From contig NZ_JACHOR010000005.1 in assembly GCF_014199945.1 (NCBI RefSeq), forward strand, positions 278,199-342,198: a DNA stretch of 64,000 bases, given 5' to 3'. Positions 8,583 through 15,532 of the stretch are shown in pieces. A model generated the notes under the pieces. It did no database searches and had not been told where the DNA came from. It worked only from the letters and a program-made list of their open reading frames with translations. Source of the stretch: Brevundimonas variabilis. Lineage in GTDB: Bacteria; Pseudomonadota; Alphaproteobacteria; Caulobacterales; Caulobacteraceae. The first letter of the stretch is position 1, and each line of letters begins with the position of its first letter. The position numbers and the translations under genes were made by a program.

Positions 8583-8682
8583 CGCTGAAAGTCTGCGAAC
8601 GGGCTCGTGCCCCCGTGTCTTCTATCGACCCATCGCGGACGTCGCTCACCTAAATCCCGCCAGACTATGGCGGTAGGCGCAT

Positions 8683-9402
8683 TTACACGGTCTCGTCCAT
8701 TGCCGGTCTCCCGGGACTGACGCTTCCACTTCGAGCGCGGCGAGCGATCGAACGCGCTGTCAGCATCAAGGGGGCGTCGATGATCAAATGAGCCAGGACA
8801 GCGGCCCACAGCCCCCCAATGAGGTAGGCCGCTGTCAGGACACTACCCGCGAGGGCCACGAACAGAAGGTGGAGAGGCCCCCACGACGACCTGTGCAGAA
8901 GGACGAAGACCAGGAGCGGGACGACGACGGCAAAGGTCAGCGACCCGGTCAGATCGTGCAGAAGAATGATCGGCACGGCCCTGAAGAGCACCTCTTCGAT
9001 CAGCCCGGCCGTGAGCAGGAGGAAGATGCGCCCGGGCAGCGGGACAGCGGCAATGGCCTCGATCGCCTCGACCGGCGCGGGCTGTCGACGAAGCAGCTTC
9101 GCCGCCGCCATCTGCACCGGGAAGGTCGCAAGGCCGATCGCTCCGAAAAGCAAACCCCAGCCTAGCGCGCTGCCATCTACTGGCGGCACCAGTAGGTCCG
9201 ATCCCACGGCCCTTGAGCCGAGCCATAGCGCGAGACCTGCAACACCCCAGAGAACGACCGCACCGCAAAGGCGACCAACCCAGCCCGTTCGGCGAACCGG
9301 GCCGCTGTCGCGGACCGCGATAGCAAGGGCTGGCCCGATGAGGGCCGTCAGCACCGCCGCTATCCCGAGCACAGTAGGTTCCATAAGCACGGGGTCACTC
9401 AT
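8683..9402 (-). CDS. CPBP family intramembrane metalloprotease
   Basis: 239 residues with about six hydrophobic helices. The CPBP (CAAX protease and bacteriocin-processing) motifs are present: GLIEEVLFRAV in the middle, then a His-containing segment (LLHRSSWGPLH) and a late HLIIDAP. The family uses the paired glutamates and histidines to bind a metal within the membrane. Members act in prenyl-protein processing, peptide maturation or bacteriocin self-immunity; which applies here cannot be told. The motif Glu residues are intact, so it is probably active. A second, dissimilar CPBP protein is encoded divergently at 9787. Confidence 0.8.
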   Translation of the reverse strand: MSDPVLMEPTVLGIAAVLTALIGPALAIAVRDSGPVRRTGWVGRLCGAVVLWGVAGLALWLGSRAVGSDLLVPPVDGSALGWGLLFGAIGLATFPVQMAAAKLLRRQPAPVEAIEAIAAVPLPGRIFLLLTAGLIEEVLFRAVPIILLHDLTGSLTFAVVVPLLVFVLLHRSSWGPLHLLFVALAGSVLTAAYLIGGLWAAVLAHLIIDAPLMLTARSIARRARSGSVSPGRPAMDETV

Positions 9403-9786
9403 GAGCGGACAACTTCGCCGATTAGCTCAGTTTCCGAGTGTCGGAGCAAGCCGACAACCCTGCTGCCGATGGAAGGAAGACGGCGCGACGTCACGTGACC
9501 TCATTACGGGCGGTCAACCGCTGGGATGATACCCGCTCTCAGGATCGAGGAGTCCGCTAACCACCCATAGCGGCGGTTCAGAAGCTCCACTTTCGGGCAT
9601 CGGATCGAATGTCCGCTTTCCGCCTGCCAGGTCAAGTCCGTTCCCGACCCGTTGCGGTCATAGCTGGCGACTGCAAAGCGAACCTGCTGCTTGCCCACCG
9701 CTGCGGTCAGCAAGTTGTGGAATCAGCGCAATAGCTGCAACTTCCAGTCTGGCATGTCACTCAGCGTGTGCCGCAGGGGCTGCTCA
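9403..9786. other. Divergent intergenic region with repeat
   Basis: Lies between two divergent CPBP genes and should hold both promoters. It also holds a copy of the GTCCGC repeat at 9551-9660. No gene is seen. Confidence 0.5.
9551..9660 (+). repeat. GTCCGC intergenic repeat
   Basis: Copy of the dispersed island repeat with core TCGGATCGAATGTCCGCTTT followed by CCGCCTGCCAGGTC and ending in CGACCCGTTGCGG. The nearest relatives are at 10713-10912 and 14268-14382. Confidence 0.7.
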
Positions 9787-10659
9787 ATGAAGACTACCTC
9801 CGCCTATGGCGCCCTCACATGGCTGTGTGTGGCGGGGATCACTGCACTGCTCGGTTGGCTCGCACTCACGCTGACTGCCTATCCTGCGACACCCTACCTA
9901 GCCCTAGCGATGATTGGGGTATCGTGGGCCTTCCTCAAGCTCGGGTCGAGTGACAGGACATATCATTGGACGACTGTGAGCGAGCCCAGGCAAGTTCCCC
10001 GCGTTGTCGCACTGATCGTGCTGGTGTCAGTTATTCAGATCGCCGTCAGTGTTTTAGTTCGCACGTTCGCTGAAATGACGGTGGTGTGGGCGAGTGTGAT
10101 TTACATCGTCGTCTGGACTGCTGTGCCGGTTGCCATGATCGGCTTTGGTGTCGTGCGCTTGCCTCGCCGACAAAGCTCACCCGCAAAACGCGACTTCATC
10201 ATCGTTGCTTCGGCGGCAACGTTATTCGCGGCATTAGATTGCTGGGTCGGAATGGTGACCTATAACGGGGAAAGAGCTGTTCCATCGTTCTTCGAGCTCG
10301 CGCTGGGAGGGAGCTACACGCTTTTAGGCGCAACAATGGAAGAGGTCATTTACAGAGTCCTGCTAATAACGGCGCTGTTTAAAGTTACGGGGTCTCGAAC
10401 CCAGTCCCTTGTGATTTCGTCGGTAGCGTTCGGATTAGCACACCTTCCAGCCTTCCTATATGCACCAATACTAGCGCAGGACTGGACTCAGGTCGCGATA
10501 TATTTGAAGGACGATCTTGCAGCGTTATCCTTTATCATCGGCTTTGGTTTTATCGCCGGGTCAGTCTGGCTGCGCACAGGGTCCGTCGCTCTAATCATAC
10601 TCATGCATACGCTATCCAACCTCGCAGATGTGCTGGTCGGCGGTCTGAACGGGATTTGA
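9787..10659 (+). CDS. CPBP family intramembrane metalloprotease
   Basis: 290 residues from ATG 9787 (MKTTSAYGALTW). A longer frame exists upstream but would start inside repeat sequence. About eight hydrophobic helices. The CPBP motifs are TMEEVIYRVLL, then FGLAHLPAF and MHTLSNLADVL, providing the Glu-Glu, His and His/Asn residues expected of the membrane-embedded active site. Codon use is less GC-rich than in flanking core genes, in keeping with acquisition. It shares little sequence with the other CPBP protein apart from these motifs. Substrate unknown; bacteriocin- or peptide-related processing is possible. Confidence 0.8.
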   Translation: MKTTSAYGALTWLCVAGITALLGWLALTLTAYPATPYLALAMIGVSWAFLKLGSSDRTYHWTTVSEPRQVPRVVALIVLVSVIQIAVSVLVRTFAEMTVVWASVIYIVVWTAVPVAMIGFGVVRLPRRQSSPAKRDFIIVASAATLFAALDCWVGMVTYNGERAVPSFFELALGGSYTLLGATMEEVIYRVLLITALFKVTGSRTQSLVISSVAFGLAHLPAFLYAPILAQDWTQVAIYLKDDLAALSFIIGFGFIAGSVWLRTGSVALIILMHTLSNLADVLVGGLNGI

Positions 10660-10712
10660 CTCGCCGCTGAACCATTCGCGCCAACGCGGTGGGGCATCCT
10701 TGGCTTAAAGCT

Positions 10713-10912
10713 AATGTCCGCTACCCACCCTTAGCTGCCGTTCAGAAGGTCCGCTTTCGGGCATCGGATCGAATGTCCGTTTTCCGCCTGCCAGGTGATG
10801 TCCGATCTCGACCCATAGCGGACCTTGAGAGGGTCCGATGTCGGGTGACGGATCGAATGTGCGCTTTCAGCCTGGCAGGCGATGACTGATCGCGACTCTT
10901 AGCGGCTGTTCC
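10713..10912 (+). repeat. GTCCGC intergenic repeat, one and a half units
   Basis: One full unit (10713-10824) followed at once by a second diverged unit (10829-10912) with GACGGATCGAATGTGCGCTTT. The tandem arrangement shows that the element duplicates locally. Confidence 0.7.
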
Positions 10913-10918
10913 TGGACT

Positions 10919-11893
10919 TCAGCCCAGCGGTACCGCGCGGCGGACTTGAGACAGGCTACCGGCGAATGGCGGGAGCGGGACGCCGTCGCAGACTTGGATA
11001 ATCATCTGATGGCTCACCGTGCCCGGCTGCAGAGGCACGACTGGTTCGATCGGCGTGTCTCGCATCGCGGCCATGTCGCGATAGACGCGGCCACGCAGGA
11101 CCTGTGTAGTCCGGGCGGTGCAGTCTATCGAATAGAGGCTAGCGCCGAGATCGTAAGCGCCGTCAGGATCGTTCGCGACCCCGCGGAGGACAGCAACTAC
11201 CCACATCTCATGACGACCGCCCTCTGCTGGCCGCGAAAGGCTGCGATAGAACGCGGCATTCGGTGCGTCTTGAGCAAGAACATAGAGGGGCTCAAGCGGG
11301 CTCATGTATTGCTCCTCCCACACCGTTGGCGGCGCGCTTGGACTTGTCGACCGTGAGGCGACGGCAGAGGTAGGGAGAGGTGCCGACGCTATGCCCCCTC
11401 GCAATGCAGCCAGCATGGACTCCCTACTGGTCGCGATCTGAGAGCCGGGGAGCGCCGCGCGGTTACAGATCACCATCCCGGCGGCCTGTGGCGGCGTATC
11501 ACTACTGATGGGCTTAGGTCCTTCAGGGACGTCGGCGATGCGCTCGCCAATCTCAGTCGTGATCACATGACTGGTGACCGTTGTCGTCTGCGCCGCGCAG
11601 TTCAGCCTAACGGTGTAGTAGGACCAGCGCGCCTCTCGCCCCGCGATTGTAATCGGGGCGCTGGTACGGCTGATGACTTCAATGGTCGAGGGAATCGACC
11701 CCGCCGACGGTTCCCGCCATCCGAAACCGCCTCCGTTCGCCGCGAAATAGACCCAGCGCTCCTGGTTCGTAACCGCAGCGGCTGTCACTGGACCACCAGT
11801 TTCCAGCATTGCCCCGGTCGTCGAGGCGGGATGATCCGGCATCGGCCCCAAGGCATAAAGCGCCAAAGCCAACTTAAGCGTCACAAAGTTCAT
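10919..11893 (-). CDS. Exported hypothetical protein with two related domains
   Basis: 324 residues from ATG 11893. It begins with a short export signal (MNFVTLKLALALYALGPM). Two domains of similar plan follow: RWVYFAANGGGFGW...SYYTVRLNCAAQTTTV...GMVICN, and YVLAQDAPN...MWVVAVLRG...SLYSIDCTARTTQVL...MIIQVCDG. Each has a strand-rich core, one central Cys in a (L/I)(N/D)CxARTT-like motif and one terminal Cys, so each probably closes a disulfide. This resembles the small SurfaceAdhesin-E/PA3785-like periplasmic fold seen in many proteobacteria, by inference. The linker is Ser/Pro-rich. Periplasmic or surface role; function unknown. Confidence 0.65.
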   Translation of the reverse strand: MNFVTLKLALALYALGPMPDHPASTTGAMLETGGPVTAAAVTNQERWVYFAANGGGFGWREPSAGSIPSTIEVISRTSAPITIAGREARWSYYTVRLNCAAQTTTVTSHVITTEIGERIADVPEGPKPISSDTPPQAAGMVICNRAALPGSQIATSRESMLAALRGGIASAPLPTSAVASRSTSPSAPPTVWEEQYMSPLEPLYVLAQDAPNAAFYRSLSRPAEGGRHEMWVVAVLRGVANDPDGAYDLGASLYSIDCTARTTQVLRGRVYRDMAAMRDTPIEPVVPLQPGTVSHQMIIQVCDGVPLPPFAGSLSQVRRAVPLG

Positions 11894-12183
11894 TGCTGCC
11901 CTCCCAATCAGGGACCCGGAGTTTAATCCGGGCATCAAGCAAGGCTACCCCGGTTCTTCTAGTGGCCTATTCTAAAGGTGTGCGGTCGAGTGCGCGACGT
12001 CCGCTTCCCACCCCTAAGGGCGGTGCAGAAGGTCCGCTTCCGGACGATCAAACCAAAAGTCCTTCACGTCTGCCAGATTACCGCTGCTCTATACCCAAAA
12101 CGGGTGCTTTTTGCCTCGCACTTGAATGGACAAAGCTGACCCCTTTCTTCATATAACGTAGGTAGGTTTGACCAGAGCCGTCG
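11894..12183. other. Intergenic region with repeat
   Basis: Upstream region of the two-domain exported protein, with a partial GTCCGC repeat at 11999-12050. The remainder shows no convincing coding signal. Confidence 0.45.
11999..12050 (+). repeat. GTCCGC intergenic repeat, partial
   Basis: 5' half of the repeat only: GTCCGCTTCCCACCCCTAAG, then GGTGCAGAAGGTCCGCTTCC. It is truncated where other copies continue with the CGAATGTCCGC part. Confidence 0.6.
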
Positions 12184-12435
12184 TTAACGATGTTCCCCTG
12201 TGAGCCCATGGCGCTGTTCCTTACGACCCTCCGCGAGCCATCGGCTGACCATTCGGTCGAGCAGCTCGACGACGGATTTCTGATCCGGCCAGTCCCTGGT
12301 CGCGAGCAACAGTTCAATGCGCTGGCCCGTCTCGTTACTGACCACATTGGACCGTTCGTTGCGTTCCCCCGCAAGGGCGCTGGTGGGCTCTACGACTGCG
12401 TCCACATCGTGCCAGGCCATGAGGATCACAAGCAC
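12184..12435 (-). CDS. Possible small protein downstream of the receiver gene
   Basis: 83 residues, weakly supported. The N-terminus is hydrophobic (MLVILMAW, with LALV just upstream if a GTG at 12444 is used). The rest is charged and helical (VVELLDRMVSRWLAEGRKEQ). It lies on the same strand as the receiver gene at 12464 and follows it closely, which argues mildly for a real gene. No family recognised. Confidence 0.3.
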   Translation of the reverse strand: MLVILMAWHDVDAVVEPTSALAGERNERSNVVSNETGQRIELLLATRDWPDQKSVVELLDRMVSRWLAEGRKEQRHGLTGEHR

Positions 12436-12463
12436 GAGAGCTAGTCTGCGAGAAAGGACACCT

Positions 12464-12844
12464 TCAGATCAGCGAGCTCTCAGAATTGAGCAGCGTTGTG
12501 ACGGCGCCTACGATCTGCGCTACCGTGAACGGCTTTTGGATCATTACGCTCTTTGGCACGCCCTCGGCGGCCCATTCATGCGCACTATCGCCCGACATAT
12601 AGACCACGGGCAAACCAAGCCTCATGCCACGCGCGTGCTTTGCCACATCCCAGCCAGAGCCTGATCCTAGCCGGATATCAGTCACCAACGCGGACAAGTC
12701 TGCACCCAAAGCCTTGATTTGGCTCATTCCCGAAGCAGCGTCGTGCTCTACAACTACCGAAAAGCCAGCCTCAAGCAGTGCGGTTTCGACCAGCAAAGCG
12801 ATTAGATGCTCGTCGTCGAGCACGAGAACCGTCAATTTTTCCAT
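12464..12844 (-). CDS. Stand-alone response-regulator receiver domain
   Basis: 126 residues, one CheY-like receiver domain and no output domain. The acidic pocket is D10/D11, the phosphoacceptor is D56 (VTDIRLG), the switch residue is S84 (MSGD) and the conserved lysine is K104 (QKPF). All are present, so it should accept a phosphoryl group. Single-domain receivers of this type work in phosphorelays or bind a partner. No cognate kinase lies in the island; the HWE kinase at 59.9 kb is only a candidate. A small unknown gene (13022) is divergent. Confidence 0.85.
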   Translation of the reverse strand: MEKLTVLVLDDEHLIALLVETALLEAGFSVVVEHDAASGMSQIKALGADLSALVTDIRLGSGSGWDVAKHARGMRLGLPVVYMSGDSAHEWAAEGVPKSVMIQKPFTVAQIVGAVTTLLNSESSLI

Positions 12845-13021
12845 GTTCTAGAGCTCCGTAAGCGCACAAAAAGTCGCTTAAAACTGTCCGGTTCCGTACC
12901 AAAAGATGCCGCTGTGTCGCAGCGTCGTTGGGCCTTGAACGGTCGGGAGCCAACCTCGAGCCAAGGGCTCAACCGTCGGGCCAGACTCCCCACCGTGGTG
13001 AAGCTGTGGCAAGCTGCCGAA

Positions 13022-13246
13022 ATGGCAACTCGACAGACACTGGTGCAGGCCAAGGCGGGTGTGCTGCTCGAGGAAATTGAGCATCTGAGCGCCCATGGCA
13101 AAGTCATCGAGCGTTACTTCAGGCTGTCGACTCTCAGGCCAAACCAACCCCGCGTCCTGACTTGCGAAGATGATGCCGAGGAAGCGTTTTTTATCGAGGT
13201 CATGGCCTCGCTCGCGGATCCTGTCGTTTCCAAGATGATCAACTAA
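13022..13246 (+). CDS. Small hypothetical protein divergent from the receiver gene
   Basis: 74 residues from ATG 13022 (MATRQTLVQAKAGVLLEEIE). The frame is open further upstream, but composition changes there and the region overlaps the receiver promoter. The protein is helical with an acidic patch (CEDDAEEAFFIEVMASLAD). No family recognised. Its last codons and the following bases (CCAAGATGATCAACTAAGAC, 13230-13249) recur exactly at 15063-15082, indicating recombination in the island. A role with the neighbouring receiver is only suggested by position. Confidence 0.5.
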   Translation: MATRQTLVQAKAGVLLEEIEHLSAHGKVIERYFRLSTLRPNQPRVLTCEDDAEEAFFIEVMASLADPVVSKMIN

Positions 13247-13336
13247 GACGGCGCGTTTCAAATAGCCGCCATCAGCACCTAGCGGACATTTGCGCCGCGG
13301 TTGGGCACACTATCGCCGGCCGCGGGCAAATCTTGG

Positions 13337-13408
13337 CTTGAGGCGCAGGGCGACTGGGTGTTCGCTGAGCGGCACCGCCTGAAAAGAGCCAGAGCAGCGA
13401 ACCGCTGA
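13337..13408 (+). pseudogene. Truncated copy of the CxxC protein C-terminus
   Basis: Encodes LEAQGDWVFAERHRLKRARA plus three residues and a stop, matching the end of the protein at 8280-8582 (LEAHGDWVFVERQRLKRARA). The following bases GCTGAAAGTCTGCGAA are also shared. The 5' part is gone, so it is a gene fragment left by duplication or recombination. Confidence 0.7.
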
Positions 13409-13432
13409 AAGTCTGCGAAATGGCGGGCCCGC

Positions 13433-13548
13433 AATGTCGGCTATCCACCCGTAGCCGCCCTTCGACGGGTCCGCTTCCAGGCGGCGGACCGAACGTCCGC
13501 TTTGTGCTTGGAAAGTCATGACCGGTTTCGACCCGTTGCAGACATTCC
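13433..13548 (+). repeat. GTCCGC intergenic repeat
   Basis: Follows the gene fragment directly. Contains GGTCCGCTTCCAGGCGGCGG, then CGAACGTCCGCTTTG, and ends TTTCGACCCGTTGCAGACAT. It is moderately diverged from the others. Confidence 0.6.
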
Positions 13549-13571
13549 GGGTTGGCGGTTAGCTTGCCTCC

Positions 13572-13859
13572 ATGGGCACCCCAACCTCCGGCTACGTCTA
13601 CATCGCGACCAGCGAGGGCCTCACCCAATCCTACGTCGGCGTCTCGGCATCGCTCCTCGACATGGAATGGATCGCGAAGTTCGGCGTGGACAACCTAGTT
13701 TGGTTCGAGGGCTATTCAGACGTTGCGCTAGCCCAAACCCGTGCGGATGGTCTTTGGTCGATGTCAGAAGATCAGAGGCGAAGCCTGATCCTCAGCGGCA
13801 ATCCCACAATGACCGATCTAAGCCCGCGCATCTGGGGCAGCGACAAAGAGGAAGCCTAA
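13572..13859 (+). CDS. Degenerate GIY-YIG-like protein
   Basis: 95 residues. GYVYIATSEG and SYVGVS near the start, then FGVDNLVWFEGYSD and a C-terminal SGNPTMTDL, align with the intact GIY-YIG protein at 43818-44111 (YILASRRNG, LYTGST, YGVALLVWFER, RSNPGCVDL). About 11 residues between the second motif and LVWFE are deleted. M31 stands where the family has its catalytic Arg, and A58 where it has the metal-binding Glu. Nuclease activity is therefore unlikely. It could be a binding-only or regulatory derivative. The frame is intact and has a plausible start. Confidence 0.6.
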   Translation: MGTPTSGYVYIATSEGLTQSYVGVSASLLDMEWIAKFGVDNLVWFEGYSDVALAQTRADGLWSMSEDQRRSLILSGNPTMTDLSPRIWGSDKEEA

Positions 13860-13886
13860 CGCCCGCTCCCGACCCGTTGCAAACGT

Positions 13887-14234
13887 TCAGCCCGCGTTGG
13901 GTAGCTCAGCTATGAAGTGGTCGGAGAAGGTGTCTCCGGGCGCGTGGGGCTCATACCAAATGTCGGTCCTGCCATCGAAGAACCGGGAAACCTCGTAGCG
14001 GTCGTCGAAGACTTCGATCTGGAGGTTCTTCGCTTCTTCGACCTGCCACTCCACAAGGAAGGTAGGCCAATAGCCCGGCAAGATGGACGGAGCAGGTCGA
14101 TTGGACTTCTGAATGTGGGCCAGCAAATCGTCCAGATTACGAACGACCGAAGCCGCGTATTCGTCCGGACGAGCAGCGACCACCTCAGCAACAGCCCGCT
14201 TGGCCTCTGCCCAGTCTTCGATGCCCTTGCTCAT
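13887..14234 (-). CDS. Hypothetical 115-residue protein
   Basis: Acidic soluble protein (MSKGIEDWAEAKRAVAEVVA...). The N-terminal half is helical. The C-terminal half is rich in aromatic residues and strands (FLVEWQVEEAKNLQIEVFDD, WYEPH). No signal peptide, membrane segment or cysteine cluster. It has the look of the small immunity- or regulator-like proteins common on mobile elements, but no family can be named. Convergent with the GIY-YIG-like gene. Confidence 0.55.
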   Translation of the reverse strand: MSKGIEDWAEAKRAVAEVVAARPDEYAASVVRNLDDLLAHIQKSNRPAPSILPGYWPTFLVEWQVEEAKNLQIEVFDDRYEVSRFFDGRTDIWYEPHAPGDTFSDHFIAELPNAG

Positions 14235-14267
14235 GACGAGATATTCGCCCGGCCCCGCACGGCACGC

Positions 14268-14382
14268 AATGTCCGCTTTCCACCCTTAGGCGACATTCGG
14301 AAGGTCCGCTTCCGGGCATAGGGTCGAATGTCCGCTTTCCGCCTGCCAGGTCGTATCAGAACCCGAGCTATTGCGGACATTG
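14268..14382 (+). repeat. GTCCGC intergenic repeat
   Basis: Near-consensus copy: GTCCGCTTTCCACCCTTAGG, GGTCCGCTTCCGGGCATAGG, then GTCGAATGTCCGCTTTCCGC and TATTGCGGACAT. It ends at the stop side of the IPTL-CTERM gene. Confidence 0.7.
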
Positions 14383-14383
14383 T

Positions 14384-14983
14384 TCAGAGGGCCTGTCGCC
14401 GCCTCGATATCAGCAGAGACGCCGCCCCTGCCAATGCCAAACCAAAGAGGATCATCGCCCATTCCGACAGGGTCGGGACGGCGACGGGGGGTGGGATGAC
14501 TTGCGTGACCTGAAACGCCACGTCGTAAGCGGGGGCAATGCCGGTGAAACCGAAAACATGCGCGCCGTTGAGGTAGGTGTTGGTCGTGGAAACTCGCAGT
14601 CGCGTACTGTTGAACACAAAGCTGTAGTTATTGCCGGCCACGACAGGAAACGGCGTGGACAACGTGATGGTTTGGAGCGGTGCTGCATCGTCGGCTGCCG
14701 CCGTCGTGTTCACGGTCTGGGTGCTGATCGCCGCTCCGCAGGCTCCGCAGCCGCCATTGTAGACCCTCAATGTGTCGCCTGACACGCTGGTGCCAGGCCG
14801 TACCGCGATCTGGGTGACATTCCCGGTCACGGTCGCGACGAAGGTTTGTCCCTGACCTGAGCCGCTGAAGACAGTGTCGCTGCTGGTTTGGCCGATGGTC
14901 TGGGCCTCCGCCACAACCGGCGTCATCGCCAATCCTATGGCCAGCGCGAGCCCCGCCAAGATGCAATGAAAACGACTGAACAC
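14384..14983 (-). CDS. IPTL-CTERM exported protein
   Basis: 199 residues from GTG 14983. An N-terminal signal peptide (LAGLALAIGLAMTPVVAEAQ) leads a Thr/Ser/Asn-rich beta domain with CGAC (possible disulfide). The C-terminus is a sorting signal: PTLSEWAMILFGLALAGA followed by SRRRQAL, i.e. an I/VPTLSEW motif, a transmembrane helix and a basic tail, as in the IPTL-CTERM family recognised by exosortase-type transpeptidases. The protein would be exported, held by the C-terminal helix and then processed. No exosortase gene is in the window. The body resembles extracellular matrix or cell-surface PEP-CTERM proteins; function unknown. Confidence 0.75.
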   Translation of the reverse strand: MFSRFHCILAGLALAIGLAMTPVVAEAQTIGQTSSDTVFSGSGQGQTFVATVTGNVTQIAVRPGTSVSGDTLRVYNGGCGACGAAISTQTVNTTAAADDAAPLQTITLSTPFPVVAGNNYSFVFNSTRLRVSTTNTYLNGAHVFGFTGIAPAYDVAFQVTQVIPPPVAVPTLSEWAMILFGLALAGAASLLISRRRQAL

Positions 14984-15090
14984 CTACAAATTCCCCCGTT
15001 AAACAAACCTTTCGCGCGCTCATCGCATAGCTTCACCGTTCTGACAATTGAGCGAGATCGTCCCAAGATGATCAACTAAGACAGCCCAAC

Positions 15091-15124
15091 AGCAAAAAGC
15101 CCCCGCCCCGAAGGCGAGGGGCTT
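15091..15124 (-). terminator. Rho-independent terminator, minus strand
   Basis: Read on the minus strand: AAGCCCCTCGCC, loop TTCGG, GGCGGGGGCTT, then TTT. No annotated minus-strand protein gene lies directly upstream of it, suggesting a non-coding transcript. Confidence 0.6.
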
Positions 15125-15320
15125 GAACGCGGTCGGACGATTTACCCATCGCTAAGTAGTTATACGTAGCCTTCCTCTCTGGGCGGCCTCTGCGTACGTC
15201 GTCCAGCGGCCCGCCCCGAACCTTTCATCAAACACATCTGGCTCCGGGACGGGCCGCAAATGTCTAACCGGGGCCCAGGGGCGGTCCGGTTCCGCGACGT
15301 CCATGCAGCGCAGTCGTCTG
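15091..15320 (-). ncRNA. Candidate structured non-coding RNA
   Basis: A 13-bp stem (arms 15206-15218 and 15245-15257) is fully paired only when read on the minus strand, where the one imperfect position becomes G-U; on the plus strand it is a C-A mismatch. About 85 nt further on is a terminator in the same orientation, and no protein frame explains it. The 5' end is not defined. I find no match to tmRNA, RNase P RNA, SRP RNA or a known riboswitch by eye. Confidence 0.3.
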
Positions 15321-15532
15321 CACCGCTGGCTAGCCCTGCGATCCGGCCGATACCTCGCAACCGAATGGCCTCAAGGGTGCAACGCGGCCGGAGAACGGGG
15401 GGATGAACCGTCCACGCGGCATTATACAACAGCTTGGCTAATTTGTTGATTTGGCTCGCGCCGCCTGCCAGAACGACGCCGCTCGACGACCTGCGGTAGT
15501 GGGGGCCGTTTGAGTGCGTTGTTGGGGTTTGT

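Larger units (their letters stand above)
14984..15532. other. Long region without a protein gene
   Basis: About 550 bp with no credible coding frame. It holds the 20-bp repeat shared with 13230-13249 (15063-15082), a minus-strand terminator (15091-15124), a long hairpin (arms 15206-15218 and 15245-15257) and sequence up to about 15430 that may be a structured RNA. The last ~100 bp are upstream of the acyltransferase at 15533. Confidence 0.5.

Noticed and set aside
15130..15430. tmRNA, 6S RNA, SRP RNA or RNase P RNA in the gene-free stretch
   Set aside because: I could not find their conserved sequence blocks (such as a 3' CCA with T arm, the SRP GGAAGCAGC region or RNase P GAGGAAAGTCC), so it is left as an unnamed candidate.
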